Shown here piece by piece: positions 1 to 5,371 of a stretch of DNA of 5,371 bases; position 1 is the first letter of the stretch; each line of letters starts with the position of its first letter. The stretch is from an uncultured archaeon (GTDB lineage: Archaea; Halobacteriota; Methanosarcinia; Methanotrichales; Methanotrichaceae). The notes beneath the pieces are model-generated. The model worked only from the letters and a program-made list of their open reading frames with translations, had not been told where the DNA came from and made no database searches. The DNA is taken from positions 1 through 5,371 of the forward strand of contig CABMDX010000036.1 of NCBI GenBank assembly GCA_902385025.1, read 5' to 3'. The translations under genes and the position numbers were made by a program.

Positions 1-1
1 C

Positions 2-1774
2 GATGTCTTCGATTCCAGAGTGGAATTTATCTCCGCCTGGCCAGAGATGGACAGCGATGGCGTCTGGAGGATCGATCGTCTGGACGCAGGCGAGTGCAGG
101 GAAATGGGCTTGACGGTACGGGTTCCCCGCACGGATGTGAATTTTGTCAGCCACCAGTCCGTCAGAGGAGAAGGCTTTGTCAGAACCTATCGCGACTATA
201 CAACCTCACGGGTCCCGGCTCTGCTCACCAATCATGTCCATGTCTCTTCAGACCAAATGCAGATCTCGGCATCGGCAAATGTAAAGATCCTGGGCGAAGA
301 GGGAACAAGCCTGAGCCAGCGCACGCACGGCAGCGGAGATTACGAGGATCGAGAGGATCTGCGATTTCTCAGCGCCAACAAATCCATTCGCCTGGACCGG
401 AGCATGATTGCAGATTATCATAAGATCGCTTTTCCACTTCCGAGGAATGGTCAGATCGGAATATCGAGTCTCTGGTCAGAAGAGGAGCGAGCGAGAAACG
501 GCATCACCAATACCACCTTCCAGGCAGCATACCGCCACTCGACGCTCCTGGACTGCGAAAGCAAAATCGATCTGGATAAAAATGAATCGAGAGTGGATAT
601 TGTCTCAGACTTTCAGGGGCGGGCTCACTTTGGAGTGCTCAAGCGTCCATTTAATTCCAGTTCAGGCGGCGGAGACATCAATTCTGTGGAGGATTATGCT
701 GGAGACTTCCGAGCCAGGGAAAGCCACCGCGATGTGGGCCAGGGCCTGCGAGCGGATCGATCAGTATCAGGCAATGGCTACGTGGCCAGGGATGCCCTGA
801 TGGGAGAGCGGCAGAGGAGCCATGAGTCAGGAACGGGCTCTTATCGGTGTGAGGAGAGGATTGATACCATTAGCAACTTCATGTCCAAGGATCTGGAGGC
901 ATCATTCTCACCAGAGAGCTTAATGGTCACACCTCGTACGCCCTTGAGGATATCTGGAAAATGGGCGGAGGGAATGTGGTCGCGTGGCCCCTCCAGTTTC
1001 ATTGGCGAGGAATACTCCGAGGCCAGTCGTCTGAAAAAAAGGGCGACGGCCTTAAGCCTGAGGGAGATGGAAAGCAGTGCAGACTTCTCTGGCACTGCCA
1101 GGTTCGAAGCAGCCTATGAACGTGATTATGGACGAAACGGCTCCATGCAGGTTCAGCAGAGCGAGAAGCTCATGGGCGACTATGTGGTAACGAGGAAGAT
1201 CCTGATCTCCGGGGCATCCCTATTCGATCATCCGCACCTGAATATCACCAAAGATGGCTGGCTGGTCAAAGATGGATGGCAGGGGAGGGATGTCGTGGTC
1301 TATACAATCACCGTCACCAACGACGGCAATGCAGCACTCGGCCCGCTGTTCCTGCAGGACCTCTTCCCTCCAGGGGCCAGGTTTATCAATGCCACACTGA
1401 GGCCGAATCAGCTTGGACAAAATAGCTCCAACTGGACGCTGCTGCATCTTTCCATCGGCGATACTGTGAGGATCGGCATCGATCTGGATGTGGAAAATTG
1501 CGATGGCGACATCATCAACCGGGCAGTGGTGGCGGGCAACTGCAGCGCCGGCCTGGCAGTTGCCAGAAATTTGTCGATCATCGACCGGGCGTGGCTGGGC
1601 GGATGCTATCCTCCCGTGGAGCCGGGAAAAATGGGCTGCGCCTGTTTGGAGGAGGATGGCAATGAGACGGAGTACTTTGATCCTGTGAGGGCAAATTGGG
1701 AGGCGGAGGGCAAAGATAATTGTCCGTTGGGCTGTCCGGCCCTTGAGGATGCTCACAAGTCGGCTATGGACTGA
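2..1774 (+). CDS. Large secreted/surface DUF11-repeat protein, C-terminal part (5' end outside window)
   Basis: The reading frame is open from the left edge (codon at 2) to TGA at 1772-1774. A GTG at 20 is only an internal valine, so the gene starts upstream. Numbering residues from that codon, 1-45 look like the end of a DUF11-type beta-sandwich (WRIDRLDAGE, then GLTVRVPRTDV). Residues 48-230 and 248-388 are two diverged copies of one repeat (shared GxGxV, H/ESGxGxY, W-x-E, DFxGxAxF and GDF/GDY elements). Residues 401-525 form a complete DUF11-like domain with the hallmark VVYTITVTNDGN and LQDLFPPGARF. The tail is cysteine-rich (C529, C540, C542, C568, C572), with no membrane anchor. Twelve N-X-S/T sequons suit an exported glycoprotein. 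DUF11 proteins are common in methanogen envelopes, so an adhesive or cell-surface role is inferred, not shown. Signal peptide and full length cannot be judged here. Confidence 0.85.
   Translation, partial: DVFDSRVEFISAWPEMDSDGVWRIDRLDAGECREMGLTVRVPRTDVNFVSHQSVRGEGFVRTYRDYTTSRVPALLTNHVHVSSDQMQISASANVKILGEEGTSLSQRTHGSGDYEDREDLRFLSANKSIRLDRSMIADYHKIAFPLPRNGQIGISSLWSEEERARNGITNTTFQAAYRHSTLLDCESKIDLDKNESRVDIVSDFQGRAHFGVLKRPFNSSSGGGDINSVEDYAGDFRARESHRDVGQGLRADRSVSGNGYVARDALMGERQRSHESGTGSYRCEERIDTISNFMSKDLEASFSPESLMVTPRTPLRISGKWAEGMWSRGPSSFIGEEYSEASRLKKRATALSLREMESSADFSGTARFEAAYERDYGRNGSMQVQQSEKLMGDYVVTRKILISGASLFDHPHLNITKDGWLVKDGWQGRDVVVYTITVTNDGNAALGPLFLQDLFPPGARFINATLRPNQLGQNSSNWTLLHLSIGDTVRIGIDLDVENCDGDIINRAVVAGNCSAGLAVARNLSIIDRAWLGGCYPPVEPGKMGCACLEEDGNETEYFDPVRANWEAEGKDNCPLGCPALEDAHKSAMD
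161..1183 (+). repeat. Two-copy diverged protein-level repeat inside the surface protein
   Basis: Copy A covers about 161-709 and copy B about 761-1183. Elements align in the same order: GEGFVR / GNGYVAR, HGSGDY / ESGTGSY, LWSEEE / KWAEGMW, SDFQGRAHF / ADFSGTARF, and EDYAGDF / KLMGDY. Copy A has an extra stretch of about 40 residues between its first two elements and a Ser/Gly-rich insert near 650-675. The copies are similar as protein but not obviously as DNA, so this is an old duplication rather than a recent one. The fold is unknown to me; regular spacing of aromatic and glycine positions suggests a beta-rich module. Confidence 0.6.
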
Positions 1775-1821
1775 TGGTCTGGTCCCACATTAGCAGGTTT
1801 AGGTGCAAACCCCTAAGAACT

Positions 1822-1834
1822 GAAAGCTATATTA
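1822..1834 (+). promoter_or_regulatory. Archaeal promoter (BRE + TATA-like) for the PspC gene
   Basis: A purine-rich GAAAG (1822-1826) resembling a TFB recognition element directly precedes the TATA-like CTATATTA (1827-1834). With the usual archaeal distance of about 25 bases from TATA centre to start, transcription would begin near 1855, leaving a leader of roughly 10 bases that still includes the ribosome binding site. The position fits the downstream gene well, but no transcript data support it. Confidence 0.5.
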
Positions 1835-1856
1835 AATCCCTGAACAAAAAATTTGA

Positions 1857-1860
1857 GAGG
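1857..1860 (+). promoter_or_regulatory. Ribosome binding site of the PspC gene
   Basis: GAGG sits five bases before the ATG at 1866 and is complementary to the CCUCC core of the 16S rRNA tail. It supports that ATG as the start. Confidence 0.5.
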
Positions 1861-1865
1861 CTGCA

Positions 1866-2078
1866 ATGGCGAAAAGACTATTTCGATCGGAGAAAAACAG
1901 AAAGATTGCGGGTGTATGTGGCGGAATAGCTGAGTATTTTGATATTGACCCAATCCTCATCAGGTTGCTTACACTGATCTTAGTGCTATCCGCCGGGGGT
2001 GGACTCATTGCATATATTATCGCCTGGATGGTCATTCCCAAAGAGCAGGATAATCAATATTCCATCTCGGTTCAATAA
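1866..2078 (+). CDS. PspC-domain small membrane protein
   Basis: This 70-residue protein matches the PspC domain (Pfam PF04024) over almost its whole length. It has an N-terminal basic stretch (KRLFRSEKNRK), the family core GVCGGIAEYFDIDP at residues 16-29, an arginine and a hydrophobic helix at about 30-57 broken by GGG (44-46), and the closing IIAWMVIP. The polar tail (59-70) is short. In bacteria PspC senses membrane stress together with other Psp proteins; stand-alone archaeal copies like this one are membrane proteins of unproven function, and no pspA- or pspB-like neighbour is visible. The ATG start has a GAGG ribosome binding site and a promoter just upstream. It is probably a single-gene transcript: the previous gene ends 91 bases earlier and no convincing gene follows. 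Confidence 0.9.
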   Translation: MAKRLFRSEKNRKIAGVCGGIAEYFDIDPILIRLLTLILVLSAGGGLIAYIIAWMVIPKEQDNQYSISVQ

Positions 2079-2192
2079 TGCAACTTCGCCCTGCAATGCA
2101 CATGTGTGTCGCCTGCAGGAACTCGGTTGAGCGGGCTTGCGGGGCGTCTTCATTCACCCAAGGATCGAGCGGAGCTGGGCGCCCGGATGGCC

Positions 2193-2213
2193 AGAAGCTT
2201 CGGGGATGCTTCT
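2193..2213. repeat. Inverted repeat (6-bp stem, 9-base loop)
   Basis: AGAAGC at 2193-2198 pairs with GCTTCT at 2208-2213. It is not followed by a T-run, so it is not a typical intrinsic terminator. The left arm overlaps the palindrome GAAGCTTC (2194-2201), so alternative pairings are possible. Confidence 0.35.
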
Positions 2214-2380
2214 TGAATGCTGCATATGCCATTTGCCGCTTGGAGGGGCTTCTGAATCGAATGCAGGAGGTGCACTTTCCGATTGAGATATTCTGGATTC
2301 TTCCAACTTCTGCCTCCTTTTGCTTTTCCTGCTGAATGGTAGTCGAATGTTTACCCGCAATCTAGATGTAGGATAAGGGC

Positions 2381-2390
2381 CTAAATATAA
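2381..2390 (+). promoter_or_regulatory. TATA-like element upstream of the 77-aa gene
   Basis: CTAAATATAA is an AT-rich TATA-like sequence in an otherwise GC-richer area, 20 bases before the ATG at 2411. The usual TATA-to-start distance would put initiation at about 2411-2413, at or past the start codon. That conflicts with use of the strong ribosome binding site at 2399-2404, so either initiation is unusually close to the TATA box or the real promoter lies further upstream. Confidence 0.35.
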
Positions 2391-2398
2391 TCATTAAT

Positions 2399-2404
2399 GA
2401 GGTG
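2399..2404 (+). promoter_or_regulatory. Strong ribosome binding site deciding the start of the 77-aa gene
   Basis: GAGGTG matches the archaeal Shine-Dalgarno consensus and lies six bases before the ATG at 2411. The in-frame GTG at 2402 falls inside this motif and is therefore unlikely to be the start. Confidence 0.65.
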
Positions 2405-2410
2405 AAACTT

Positions 2411-2644
2411 ATGGAGCCCCGAATTCTAAGGATTGGCGAGAAGGTCTCTGGCAGATATAGAGATATGGAGATGGGCAAGAGCAAAAAGTTCTTCAGGGTA
2501 AAGCTGGGTGGCGAGGAGTTTTACCTTCCCAAAGATGTAGGCAACTCCCTGCAGAAGAGCCACCAATTGGGCAATGAAATATTCACCATCCAGCGCCGTC
2601 TGGATGTCTATGAGATCATGCCGATCGGGGAGGTTGTAGAATAA
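2411..2644 (+). CDS. Conserved-looking small protein of unknown function (77 aa)
   Basis: I do not recognise this protein. From the ATG it has 77 residues, 14 Lys/Arg against 12 Asp/Glu, and no cysteine, signal peptide or membrane segment, so it is probably cytosolic. The first half (residues 4-39) alternates polar and hydrophobic residues around GRYRDMEMGKSKKFFRVKLGG and EEFYLPKD, as in a small beta-barrel (SH3- or OB-like). The basic KSKK loop at 23-26 would suit nucleic-acid or ribosome contact, but that is inference. The second half (IFTIQRRLDVYEIMP) reads as a further strand pair. Coding quality is supported by a strong ribosome binding site, a TATA-like element and a compact fit before the convergent argH gene, whose stop lies 5 bases away. 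A longer version starting at GTG 2402 is less likely. Confidence 0.75.
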   Translation: MEPRILRIGEKVSGRYRDMEMGKSKKFFRVKLGGEEFYLPKDVGNSLQKSHQLGNEIFTIQRRLDVYEIMPIGEVVE

Positions 2645-2649
2645 TTCGG

Positions 2650-4080
2650 CTACCTCTTTGCCTTCAGCTCCGCCAATGCCATCTCAGTGTGATCTTTTTT
2701 CTTTGCCAGCCGCTCCCCTCCAGCGGCTATCTTCTCCAGCCTATCCTCTATCATCCGCTCGGTCTCAGCCGGCGCTGGCCCGCCAATGTTGGCCCGTAGG
2801 GCTACGTTGCTCTTCGGGTCCAGGGCCCTCTCCAGGTCCGCGGCGGAAAAACCGCGCTCGCTGGCTCGAAAGCCCGCGATCTGCAGCGAAGCCTCATCCA
2901 GCTCTGAAAGACCCGGCCTATTGCCCGAGGCTGCGATCCTTCCCACAATGCTGTGAGCGGTGCGAAAACGCATTCCGGTGATCCGCAACAGCGAATCTGC
3001 GACCTCTGTGGCAGTGGAGAAGCCTGCACCTGAGCTCTCTTCCATCTTTTGCACATCGAACCGGAGACTACAGATGCAGCCGTCGAGGATACGCACTGTG
3101 CTTCTGGCCCAGTCCATTGCCCTCCACAGATGGGGCGTCGCCTCCTGCAGGTCTCGGTTGTAGCTCATGGGCAAAGCTTTGCAAATGGTAAGAACCGCCA
3201 TCAGACTGCCGATGACCGAACCGGTCTTGCCCCGCATAAGCTCTGCTGTATCCGGGTTCTTCTTCTGGGGCATGATGGAGCTTGTGGAGGCATAGAGGTT
3301 GTCCAGCTCCAGATACCCGAACTCGGATGTCGACCACATAACAAGCTCTTCAGCCAGGCGGCTGCAGTTTACCATCAAGATAGAGAGGTCTGACATGACC
3401 TCCAGCAGAAAATCGCGAGAAGAGACCGCGTCCATGCTGTTTTCCACCAGGCCATCAAATCCCAGCAACCGGCATGTAAGGAGCCGATCGATCTTAAATC
3501 CTGTGGAGGCAAAGGCAGCCGCACCCAGAGGACTCTGGTTTACTCTTGTATAAGCATCGTCGAGACGTGCCAGATCCCGCAGTGCTGCGTCTGCGTGCGC
3601 CAGGAGGTGATGGGCGAGGGTTGTAGGCTGAGCATGCTGGGTGTGGGTGAAGCCGGGAATAACTGTTCCAATATGCCTCTTTGCCACCCTCACGAGTGTC
3701 GAGATGAGTGATAGCTGCTCTGCCATCAGATCAAGCATCTGCGTGCGCAGCGCCAGGCGAATGCATGTGGCCACCTCATCGTTGCGAGACCTTGCTGTAT
3801 GCATTCTTCCGCCTTCTGGGCCCGCGCGGGAGATGACGGCGGCTTCGATTGCTTCATGCACATCCTCGCCTGCGCCCAGATCGGATTCTTTGAGGCTGTC
3901 AAGCGAGGCGATGATGCTCGAGCATAAATCTGCGGGCAGTAGGCCCTGCTCCCTCTGCATCACCAGATGGGCTCTGTCCACCAGCAGATCTGCTTCGAAT
4001 ATCCTCGTATCAGCCTCCCGGATGGAGAGATAGTCAAGCACATCCTGCTGGCCCGTTCCCAGACGTTGATCTCGAAACAT
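2650..4080 (-). CDS. argH: Argininosuccinate lyase
   Basis: ArgH splits argininosuccinate into arginine and fumarate, the last step of arginine synthesis, as a cytosolic homotetramer of the fumarase/aspartase superfamily. Its 476 residues match the usual 460-490. Visible landmarks are EDVHEAIE (72-79), HTARSRNDEVAT (94-105), GFTHTQHAQP (143-152) with the presumed catalytic His146, TRVNQSPLGAAAFASTG (178-194), and the family signature SSIMPQKKNPD (267-277) carrying the catalytic serine on its mobile loop. The signature is preceded by AST where bacterial and animal enzymes usually have a glycine (TGSS). The C-terminal domain (about 365-476) is complete. The ATG lies one base after the argJ stop with no clear ribosome binding site of its own, so translation probably depends on ribosomes finishing argJ. 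The gene ends 5 bases from the convergent 77-aa gene. Confidence 0.97.
   Translation of the reverse strand: MFRDQRLGTGQQDVLDYLSIREADTRIFEADLLVDRAHLVMQREQGLLPADLCSSIIASLDSLKESDLGAGEDVHEAIEAAVISRAGPEGGRMHTARSRNDEVATCIRLALRTQMLDLMAEQLSLISTLVRVAKRHIGTVIPGFTHTQHAQPTTLAHHLLAHADAALRDLARLDDAYTRVNQSPLGAAAFASTGFKIDRLLTCRLLGFDGLVENSMDAVSSRDFLLEVMSDLSILMVNCSRLAEELVMWSTSEFGYLELDNLYASTSSIMPQKKNPDTAELMRGKTGSVIGSLMAVLTICKALPMSYNRDLQEATPHLWRAMDWARSTVRILDGCICSLRFDVQKMEESSGAGFSTATEVADSLLRITGMRFRTAHSIVGRIAASGNRPGLSELDEASLQIAGFRASERGFSAADLERALDPKSNVALRANIGGPAPAETERMIEDRLEKIAAGGERLAKKKDHTEMALAELKAKR
2695..2700 (+). terminator. Possible T-tract terminator for the 77-aa gene, inside the argH 3' end
   Basis: TTTTTT at 2695-2700, followed by C and TTT, lies about 50 bases after the stop of the + strand gene. 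Archaeal intrinsic termination can depend on T-tracts without a strong hairpin. The same bases encode the lysines near residues 460-462 of ArgH on the other strand, so the tract could also simply reflect coding. Confidence 0.3.
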
Positions 4081-4081
4081 A

Positions 4082-5248
4082 TCAGGTCGTGTAGTTGGCG
4101 TTCACATTCACATACTCATGGGTCAGGTCGCAGCCAAAAGCCCGCGCTTCGCCGCTGCCCAGGCCCAGGTCCACATTGATTGTAATGGTATCACCAGACA
4201 TGATCTCCTTGGCAGAGGAAAGGACGCCATCCACGATTTGGCCCCTTTCCACCAGCGAAATCCTCAGGCCCCGGCCCTCCAGGCCCAGGGTGACTTTTTC
4301 CGGGTCCATCCTGGCACCCGAGTATCCTACGGCGCAGATGATCCTGCCCCAGTTGGGATCGGCTCCATAGACTGCCGTCTTGACCAGGCTGCTGTTTGCA
4401 ACAGCCTTGGCTGCCAGGCGGGCGTCCAATACGCTGACGGCTCCCGTGACCGACGTCTCGAAGTATTTGCTCGCACCTTCGCCATCTCTTGCCATCATGC
4501 GTGCAAGCTCAATGCAGACATACCTCAGAGCTTCCCTGAAATCCTCCACTTGTGCCCTGGTCCTTCCAGTAGCCGTGATGAGCACAGTGTCATTGGTGCT
4601 GGTATCTCCATCCACGGTGAGCATATTGAAGCTATCTTGCACAGCATCGGCCAGACAATCATGCAGGGTTGAAGAAGGAAAATCTGCATCTGTGTAAAGG
4701 AAGCAAAGCATAGTAGCCATATTTGGCTCAATCATGCCCGCACCCTTGACGATGCCGGCCACGCGAACGCCCCGGTGCTCTACTGCGATCTCCTTTACTC
4801 GGGTGTCCGTCGTCATGATCGCCCGCTCGGCATCCTGGCTCGCCGAAGCATCGCTTCGCAGCATGGCTTTTGCCTCCTCGAAGAGCCGCGTGATGAGAGG
4901 CATGTCCATATAGCGGCCAATGACGCCTGTGGAGGCTGTGGCGATTTTCTTCTCATCCGTGCCCAGAAATCCTGCCAGAAGCCCGGCCATGGCCCTGGCA
5001 TCCTCCATGCCGCGGATGCCTGTATAGGCATTAGCACAGCCGCTATTTGCGATCACTCCGTCCAGGTGGCCGCTATTTGCGAGGCTTTGGGCAGTGACCT
5101 CAAGCGGAGCGGCACGAACCTTATTTGTGGTGAACATGCCCGCAGCCGAGCCGGAAGCCGCAATCAGCGCCAGACCATATTTTCCCTTGCGGACCCCGGA
5201 AGCTCGCACGCCAGGCACGGCGCAAATACCGCCCTCAATCCGCTGCAT
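4082..5248 (-). CDS. argJ: Glutamate N-acetyltransferase (ornithine acetyltransferase)
   Basis: ArgJ moves the acetyl group from N-acetylornithine to glutamate, releasing ornithine and regenerating N-acetylglutamate in the acetyl cycle of arginine synthesis. It belongs to the Ntn-hydrolase-like ArgJ family and cuts itself into alpha and beta chains. The cleavage motif KGAGMIEPNMATML is at 168-181, giving Ala178/Thr179 with Thr179 as nucleophile. STGVIG (106-111) fits the oxyanion-hole region, DGDTSTNDT (213-221) is the conserved motif in the beta chain, and GADPNWGRI (295-303) and the C-terminal DLTHEYVNVNANYTT are typical. Length (388) is normal. Whether it can also use acetyl-CoA to make N-acetylglutamate, as bifunctional family members do, cannot be read from sequence. 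The start overlaps the end of the CBS gene by 14 bases and lacks a clear ribosome binding site, so coupling is likely. Confidence 0.97.
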   Translation of the reverse strand: MQRIEGGICAVPGVRASGVRKGKYGLALIAASGSAAGMFTTNKVRAAPLEVTAQSLANSGHLDGVIANSGCANAYTGIRGMEDARAMAGLLAGFLGTDEKKIATASTGVIGRYMDMPLITRLFEEAKAMLRSDASASQDAERAIMTTDTRVKEIAVEHRGVRVAGIVKGAGMIEPNMATMLCFLYTDADFPSSTLHDCLADAVQDSFNMLTVDGDTSTNDTVLITATGRTRAQVEDFREALRYVCIELARMMARDGEGASKYFETSVTGAVSVLDARLAAKAVANSSLVKTAVYGADPNWGRIICAVGYSGARMDPEKVTLGLEGRGLRISLVERGQIVDGVLSSAKEIMSGDTITINVDLGLGSGEARAFGCDLTHEYVNVNANYTT

Positions 5249-5371
5249 GCTGCATCCCGAGGCCTGAGATTATGTCGCCCCTGGTTACAATGCCTACCAG
5301 CCGCCCATCTTCGACCACCGGCAGGCGATTGATGCGGTGGCGGGTCATGATTCCAGCCGCCTCCTCAATGC
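5235..5371 (-). CDS. CBS-domain protein, last 44 codons (5' end outside window)
   Basis: On the - strand, a frame open to the right edge encodes IEEAAGIMTRHRINRLPVVEDG followed by RLVGIVTRGDIISGLGMQHAAD and TGA at 5237-5235. This is the second half of a CBS motif: the strand-helix RINRLPVV-(E/D)-G-LVGIVTRGDII is highly characteristic. CBS domains usually come in pairs and bind adenosine-containing ligands such as AMP, ATP or S-adenosylmethionine. The protein ends about 10 residues after the domain, so nothing is fused at its C-terminus; domains further upstream cannot be seen. The stop codon lies 14 bases inside argJ, so it is probably the upstream member of the arginine operon. A regulatory link to arginine synthesis is an inference from this arrangement. 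Confidence 0.88.
   Translation of the reverse strand, partial: IEEAAGIMTRHRINRLPVVEDGRLVGIVTRGDIISGLGMQHAAD

Larger units (their letters stand above)
2079..2410. other. 332-base gap without a convincing gene, rich in short palindromes
   Basis: No reading frame here resembles a known protein or has a good ribosome binding site. What can be seen is seven perfect palindromes of 8-10 bases (starting at 2099, 2112, 2177, 2194, 2222, 2360 and 2391). There is also a hairpin AGAAGC/GCTTCT (2193-2198 with 2208-2213, 9-base loop) and a pyrimidine-rich stretch at about 2297-2331 containing two TTTT runs, which could end a transcript on the + strand. An 85-codon frame starts at the TAATG overlapping the PspC stop, but it lacks a ribosome binding site and recognisable sequence. 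The gap could hold a small RNA, a long untranslated region or decayed coding DNA; the sequence alone does not decide. Confidence 0.5.

Noticed and set aside
1220..1756. 178-codon open frame on the - strand
   Set aside because: It lies fully antisense to the DUF11 domain coding region, has no family resemblance, and its open state follows from the codon use of the + strand gene.
1796..1816. Weak inverted repeat GGTTT/AAACC after the surface-protein gene, considered as a terminator
   Set aside because: It has only a 5-bp stem, a competing TTAGG/CCTAA pairing and no T-run after it.
2154..2360. 68-codon frame on the - strand in the gap
   Set aside because: It has a TTG start, no ribosome binding site, low-complexity Ser/Arg/Pro-rich content and no resemblance to a known family.
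2402..2644. GTG at 2402 as start of the small gene (80 aa)
   Set aside because: The GTG is part of the GAGGTG ribosome binding site that serves the ATG at 2411.
3049..3393. 114-codon open frame on the + strand
   Set aside because: It lies antisense within argH over the conserved catalytic loop, which explains its sequence.
4118..4672. 184-codon open frame on the + strand
   Set aside because: It is antisense to argJ, whose motifs and length are complete; the translation looks like a shadow.
4775..5332. 185-codon open frame on the + strand
   Set aside because: It is antisense to argJ and the CBS gene, with no recognisable motifs and no promoter.

Overview
The window looks like a piece of a methanogenic archaeal chromosome, most likely from the Methanosarcinales and possibly Methanothrix (Methanosaeta)-like. 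The signs are archaeal TATA/BRE-type promoters, a GAGGTG ribosome binding site matching the archaeal 16S tail, a large N-glycosylation-rich secreted-type protein with DUF11 repeats, and the style of the ArgH and ArgJ proteins. The genus is an inference from protein style; no rRNA or marker gene is present.

Left part (about 1-1774, + strand): the 3' end of a large surface or secreted protein whose N-terminus and any signal peptide lie outside the window. The visible order is the tail of one DUF11-like domain, two diverged copies of an internal repeat, a complete DUF11-like domain, and a short cysteine-rich C-terminus. A 91-base gap with a promoter leads to a 70-aa PspC-domain membrane protein (1866-2078).

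Middle part (2079-2410): a 332-base gap with no convincing gene. It holds an unusual number of perfect 8-10 bp palindromes, a pyrimidine-rich stretch and, at its right end, the TATA-like element and strong ribosome binding site of a 77-aa uncharacterised protein (2411-2644, + strand).

Right part (2650-5371, - strand): a tightly packed operon read right to left. It comprises the last 44 codons of a CBS-domain protein, argJ (ornithine acetyltransferase) and argH (argininosuccinate lyase). The CBS gene overlaps argJ by 14 bases and argJ is followed by argH after one base, so the three are probably co-transcribed and translationally coupled. ArgJ recycles the acetyl group to release ornithine in the acetyl cycle, and ArgH makes arginine in the last step. 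The genes for the steps between (argF, argG) are not in the window. The operon's promoter lies beyond the right edge. argH converges on the 77-aa gene with only 5 bases between the stop codons.

No rRNA, tRNA, CRISPR, insertion sequence or phage gene was seen. The least explained parts are the palindrome-rich gap, the small unknown protein and the repeat architecture of the surface protein; nothing here clearly amounts to a new multi-gene system.
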